64,000 bases of DNA from the NCBI RefSeq assembly GCF_002750975.1, contig NZ_PEJS01000001.1, positions 1,426,001 through 1,490,000 on the forward strand, in the 5' to 3' direction. Source of the DNA: Stenotrophomonas indicatrix (GTDB taxonomy: Bacteria; Pseudomonadota; Gammaproteobacteria; Xanthomonadales; Xanthomonadaceae). Within the stretch, counting starts at the first letter, position 1, and each line of letters starts with the position of its first letter. A model generated the notes under the pieces. That model was given only the letters and a program-made list of their open reading frames with translations. It was not told the origin of the DNA and ran no database searches. Shown piece after piece: positions 62,001 to 64,000 of the stretch. Position numbers and translations under genes: made by a program.

Positions 62001-62105
62001 TTCCTGCCGACGATCTACGCGGTGCTTGATGACCTGCGCAATGCGGTGGTGCGGCTGATCCAGCGCGCTCGCGGCCGCGAGGTCGTGGCGGGAACCCCGG
62101 TGTAG
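59025..62105 (+). CDS. RND efflux pump, second inner-membrane subunit, altered proton relay
   Basis: A 1026-residue RND transporter. It starts SVAEFSIRRPVTTIMCFVSL and has the standard 12-helix layout. The helix-4 pair reads D398-N399 (MLVDNAVVVVES), and the helix-10 lysine position reads N910 (GVVVNNGIVMIE) by eye alignment to AcrB. RPIMMT in helix 11 is kept. Pairs of unlike RND pumps with one adaptor occur as in MdtABC and the Stenotrophomonas SmeIJK system; whether this is one of the named Sme pumps cannot be settled here. Its ATG lies inside the end of the first pump gene. Confidence 0.9.
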   Translation: MSVAEFSIRRPVTTIMCFVSLVVVGLIASFRLPLEALPDISAPFLFVQIPYTGSTPEEVERTIIRPVEESLATMTGIKRMRSSATSEAASIFIEFSDWDRDIAIAASDARERIDAIRSDLPDDVQRYNVFKWSSSDQPVLKVRLASTTDLTTAYDMLDREFKRRIERIPGVARVEITGAPPNEVEIAIDPNRLNAHGLSINELSDRLRTLNFSISAGQIDDNGQRVRVQPVGEITDLQEMRDLVINAKGLRLGDIADVRLKPARMSYGRRLDGNPAVGLDIYKERSANLVDVSRGALAEVEAIRAQASMRDVQIKVIDNQGKAVTSSLLELAEAGGVGLILSVTVLFFFLRHWPSTLMVTLAIPICFTITLGFMYFAGVTLNILTMMGLLLAVGMLVDNAVVVVESIYQERERLPDQPRLASIIGTRNVAIALSAGTLCHCIVFVPNLFGETNNISIFMAQIAITISVSLLASWLVAVSLIPMLSARMATPKLVHSQTGVIARLQRRYAQLLDWSLRHRGWSLLGILLVVLVSLVPMKLTKIDMFGGDGGKDIFIGYMWKGAYTYRQMSEEVARVEGWIEQNRERLHVQQVYSWYSEQEGSSTVVTLDEKYAKDIKALQEELRKGLPKSARTDYFVGNQGGDGGGGGNQGVQVQLVGDSSAMLQEIGQEVLPLLAQRAELRDVRIDNGEKGGELKVHVDRERAAAFGFNAEQVASFVGLALRGAPMREFRRGDNEVPVWVRFAGAEQSSPEDLAGFSVRTGDGRSVPLLSLVSVDVGSSATQIGRTNRQTTLTIKANLAEKITAPDGRKAMEAVLKPMNFPAGYGFTFDGGDYGDDNEAMQQMVFNLLIALVMIYVVMAAVFESLLFPAAIMSGVLFSIFGVFWLFWITGTSFGIMSFIGILVLMGVVVNNGIVMIEHINNLRRGGMGRTQALVEGSRERLRPIMMTMGTAILAMVPISLTDTQMFGNGPEYSPMARAIAGGLAFSTVVSLLFLPTIYAVLDDLRNAVVRLIQRARGREVVAGTPV

Positions 62106-62107
62106 GT

Positions 62108-62133
62108 GTAGCGGTCGAGCTTGCTCGACCGTA
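62108..62133. repeat. short GTAG-headed palindrome
   Basis: GTAGCGGTCGAGCTTGCTCG plus ACCGTA: a REP variant with CGGTCGAG / CTCGACCG arms, directly after the stop of the second pump gene. Confidence 0.6.
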
Positions 62134-62156
62134 GGGGCGGAAACGTGTTGTGGTGG

Positions 62157-62196
62157 GGGGAGACCGGTCGTAGTGGGGCGGTCTCCCCTTTTTTTT
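62157..62196 (+). terminator. rho-independent terminator after the RND operon
   Basis: A 10-bp perfect stem, GGGGAGACCG with CGGTCTCCCC, around a 12-base loop is followed by eight T residues. Confidence 0.9.
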
Positions 62197-62290
62197 GCCG
62201 GGCATGGCCCGGCGCTACCATCGCCGTGGATGTAAATGACGTGCCAACCAAAGTTGGTACCTACCGGTAGCGCCGGGCCATGCCCGGCGG
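62197..62290. repeat. REP cluster between convergent genes
   Basis: Two SMAG-type units in opposite orientation (62197-62219 and 62267-62290) flank a GTGCCAACC/GGTTGGTAC-type palindrome (62241-62265). The cluster fills the space between the RND terminator and the end of the TraB-family gene. Confidence 0.8.
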
Positions 62291-62298
62291 GGCAGCGA

Positions 62299-63519
62299 TC
62301 AGCTCGCCACCTTGCTCCAGACCTTGCCTGCAGTCAGCCACAGGCCCAGCATGCTGCCCAGGTTGGTCAGCATGAAGGTCAGCACCACGCGGGTGACACG
62401 GTTGCGGTACCAGCCCTTCAACGACTGTGCATCGTCACGCAGCTTGAGGAAATCCTCGTAGGTCGGCTTGCGCAGGCGCGCTTCCACCAGTGCCGCGAAT
62501 GCGCCGGTGGGGATGCTCAGGCGGAACGGCTTGAACGGCGCCACCACGATCGCGGTGAGGATGCTCAGCGGGTGGCTGCCGGCCACCAGGCAGCCCAGGC
62601 CAGCCAGGCCGCCGGTATACATCGCCCAGGTCGCCAGTAGTTCGGTGCCCACGCCCAGTCCACCACGATAGAAGCCGACACCGATGCCGGTGGCCACGAT
62701 GGCGAGGATCGCCAGGGTGAACCACGGGATGTTGCGCTTCTTCGGCACCGCTTCCAGCTGCTCGCGCAACGGCGCAGGCGCCTCGGTATCGGTTTCCAGG
62801 TAACGCGCCAGGCCGGCCAGATGGCCGGCGCCGACCACCGCCAGCACTTCGCGCTGCTGCGGATCATGCGCTTCGCGCAGGCGCGTGGCCATGTAGCGGT
62901 CGCGCTCGCCGATGATGGTTTCGTACAACGCCGGGTTCTCGCTGGCGAACTCGCCGAAGCTCGATTCCAGCATGTCGCCCTGCTTCAGCTTCTCGATCTC
63001 GTCTTCGCCGACATCCTCGGACGAGAACAGGCCGGCGCCAAGCCCGGCCACCAGCTTCAGCTTGCCGAAGAAGCCCAGTCGCTGCGAAGCACGGCGGAAT
63101 GTCAGGCCGACTTCGCGGTCGATCAGGTGCACCGGCAGGTTGCGCTCGCGCGCCAGGTCCACCGCACGCTTGAGTTCCGCGCCCGGCTCGATGCCGAGCT
63201 GTTCGGCCAGTCGGCGCTGGTAGGCCGACAACGCGAGGTTGGCGGCGAACAACGCGACGCGGCCCTTGCGGATCACTTCCACCAGGTCCAGTTTGGCCAG
63301 CGTGTCCGGGTCGCTCAGCGCCTGCAGGCGCTGCGGGTCCAACTCGACGGCCACCGCATCGAATCGTCCGCTGTCGATGGCTTTCTCCACCGCCTCGACG
63401 CTGGCATGGGAGACGTGGGCAGTGCCCAGCAGGGTGTAGCGCACGCCATCGCGCTCGACGACGCGCACTGGCTGGCCGGCGAACAGATCGTCGCCGGTTT
63501 CGGGAAGGGTTTCGGTCAT
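62299..63519 (-). CDS. TraB/PrgY family membrane protein
   Basis: About 406 residues. The N-terminal TraB domain has YTLLGTAHVSHASVEAVEKAI near residue 30 (the GTAHVS motif), VAVELDPQRLQAL, and VVGAGHLAGLARYL near residue 235, thought to form a metal-binding or protease-like site. The C-terminal 150 residues hold three or four membrane helices (WFTLAILAIVATGIGVGFY and later). Enterococcal TraB/PrgY reduces pheromone activity; the role in Gram-negatives is unknown. An ATG at 63531 overlapping the GNAT gene is the alternative start; neither has a clear ribosome site. Confidence 0.82.
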   Translation of the reverse strand: MTETLPETGDDLFAGQPVRVVERDGVRYTLLGTAHVSHASVEAVEKAIDSGRFDAVAVELDPQRLQALSDPDTLAKLDLVEVIRKGRVALFAANLALSAYQRRLAEQLGIEPGAELKRAVDLARERNLPVHLIDREVGLTFRRASQRLGFFGKLKLVAGLGAGLFSSEDVGEDEIEKLKQGDMLESSFGEFASENPALYETIIGERDRYMATRLREAHDPQQREVLAVVGAGHLAGLARYLETDTEAPAPLREQLEAVPKKRNIPWFTLAILAIVATGIGVGFYRGGLGVGTELLATWAMYTGGLAGLGCLVAGSHPLSILTAIVVAPFKPFRLSIPTGAFAALVEARLRKPTYEDFLKLRDDAQSLKGWYRNRVTRVVLTFMLTNLGSMLGLWLTAGKVWSKVAS

Positions 63520-63523
63520 GGAA

Positions 63524-64000
63524 TCATTCATTGGAAGGAGCGGAATCGGCGCCATCGCCGAGCGCGCGCTGCATCTGTACGGTGTCCAGCCAGCGGCCGT
63601 GCTTGCGGCCGAGGCCACGGAACACGCCCACCAGCTGGAAACCGAAGCGTTCGTGCAGCTTGATGGAGGCCGTGTTGGTCGGCTCGCCGATCACCGCCAC
63701 CATCTGTCGATGACCGCGCGCGGTGCACGCATCGATCAGTGCCTGCAGCAGGCTGGTGCCGACGCCACGGCCCTGGAAACGGGCATCGACGTAGACCGAG
63801 TTCTCAACGGTCCACTGGTAGGCGATACGCGTGCGGTAGGTATTGGCATACGCATAGCCGGCAACCTGGCCGTCGACCTCGGCCACCAGGTAGGGGAAGC
63901 CGCGGTCGATGATGTCGCGCATGCGGCGCAGCATCTCGGCCTGGTCAGGGATCTCGTACTCGTAGGTATTGACGAAGTCGGTCACTTCCACCGCGTAGAT
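63524..64000 (-). CDS. GNAT acetyltransferase, phosphinothricin N-acetyltransferase type (5' end outside window)
   Basis: At least 158 residues; the reading frame stays open to the window edge (residues IYA precede VEVTDFVNTYEYEIPD), so the true start is beyond it. The acetyl-CoA-binding motif is RFQGRGVGTSLLQALIDAC, preceded by YLVAEVDGQVAGYAYANTYR, and FQLVGVFRGLGRKHGRWLDTVQMQRAL near the C-terminus matches the Pat/Bar/YncA group. Such enzymes acetylate phosphinothricin or methionine analogues. Four bases separate its stop from the start chosen for the TraB-family gene, so they are probably one operon. Confidence 0.85.
   Translation of the reverse strand: MYAVEVTDFVNTYEYEIPDQAEMLRRMRDIIDRGFPYLVAEVDGQVAGYAYANTYRTRIAYQWTVENSVYVDARFQGRGVGTSLLQALIDACTARGHRQMVAVIGEPTNTASIKLHERFGFQLVGVFRGLGRKHGRWLDTVQMQRALGDGADSAPSNE

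Overview
The window is high-GC gammaproteobacterial chromosome, best explained as Stenotrophomonas (S. maltophilia complex, Xanthomonadaceae). Supporting signs are the many short GTAG-headed palindromic REPs (SMAG type) between genes, a FimX-type REC-PAS-GGDEF-EAL protein of about 690 residues, FabV as the enoyl-ACP reductase, and the queA-tgt-yajC-secD-secF order. Gene density is high. I saw no tRNA, rRNA, CRISPR array, prophage or intact insertion sequence. All assignments come from reading the sequence; no database search was run.

Layout. 1-8.4 kb: an Fsr-like MFS exporter, a composite repeat, pdxY-tyrA (overlapping), a small conserved-looking protein, an MsbA-like ABC exporter, a YigZ/IMPACT protein, and an ECF sigma factor overlapping its probable anti-sigma partner. 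8.4-21.5 kb: a GAF-GAF-GGDEF-EAL protein, a LOG-family protein, a class III aminotransferase, then queA-tgt-yajC-secD-secF, a second composite repeat and fabV. 21.5-30.4 kb: fimX, a BaiN/YhiN flavoprotein overlapping yaeQ, a pseudouridine synthase, a YaiI-family protein, a cold-shock protein, a small hypothetical, a GST and SelO.

30.7-46.4 kb is the most interesting block. It looks like a complete quinate/shikimate-to-beta-ketoadipate unit. An exported right-handed beta-helix protein (candidate QuiC dehydroshikimate dehydratase), an OprB-type porin (QuiX-like), an exported type I dehydroquinate dehydratase (QuiB-like) and an aromatic-acid/H+ symporter are followed by pcaI-J-F-H-G-B-D-C. An IclR-family regulator and a membrane PQQ quinate dehydrogenase (QuiA) lie on the opposite strand. 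Fifteen-base boxes close to the published PcaR operator of Pseudomonas lie in front of the quiC candidate, pcaI and quiA, with a weaker one at the regulator's own start. This suggests one self-contained regulon. Oxidation and both dehydrations would occur in the periplasm, and protocatechuate would then be imported and cleaved in the cytoplasm.

46.4-64 kb: apt, dbpA, a small hypothetical, a YeiH transporter divergent from its YeiE-like LysR regulator, uup, two small cytochromes c, an RND operon with one adaptor and two unlike pumps, a TraB-family membrane protein, and a GNAT acetyltransferase cut by the window end.

Six copies (four loci) of a long intergenic hairpin element recur. The 22-26 bp arms differ between copies but stay complementary within each copy, while the loop and outer cassettes are conserved. 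This family is the main unexplained structure in the window.
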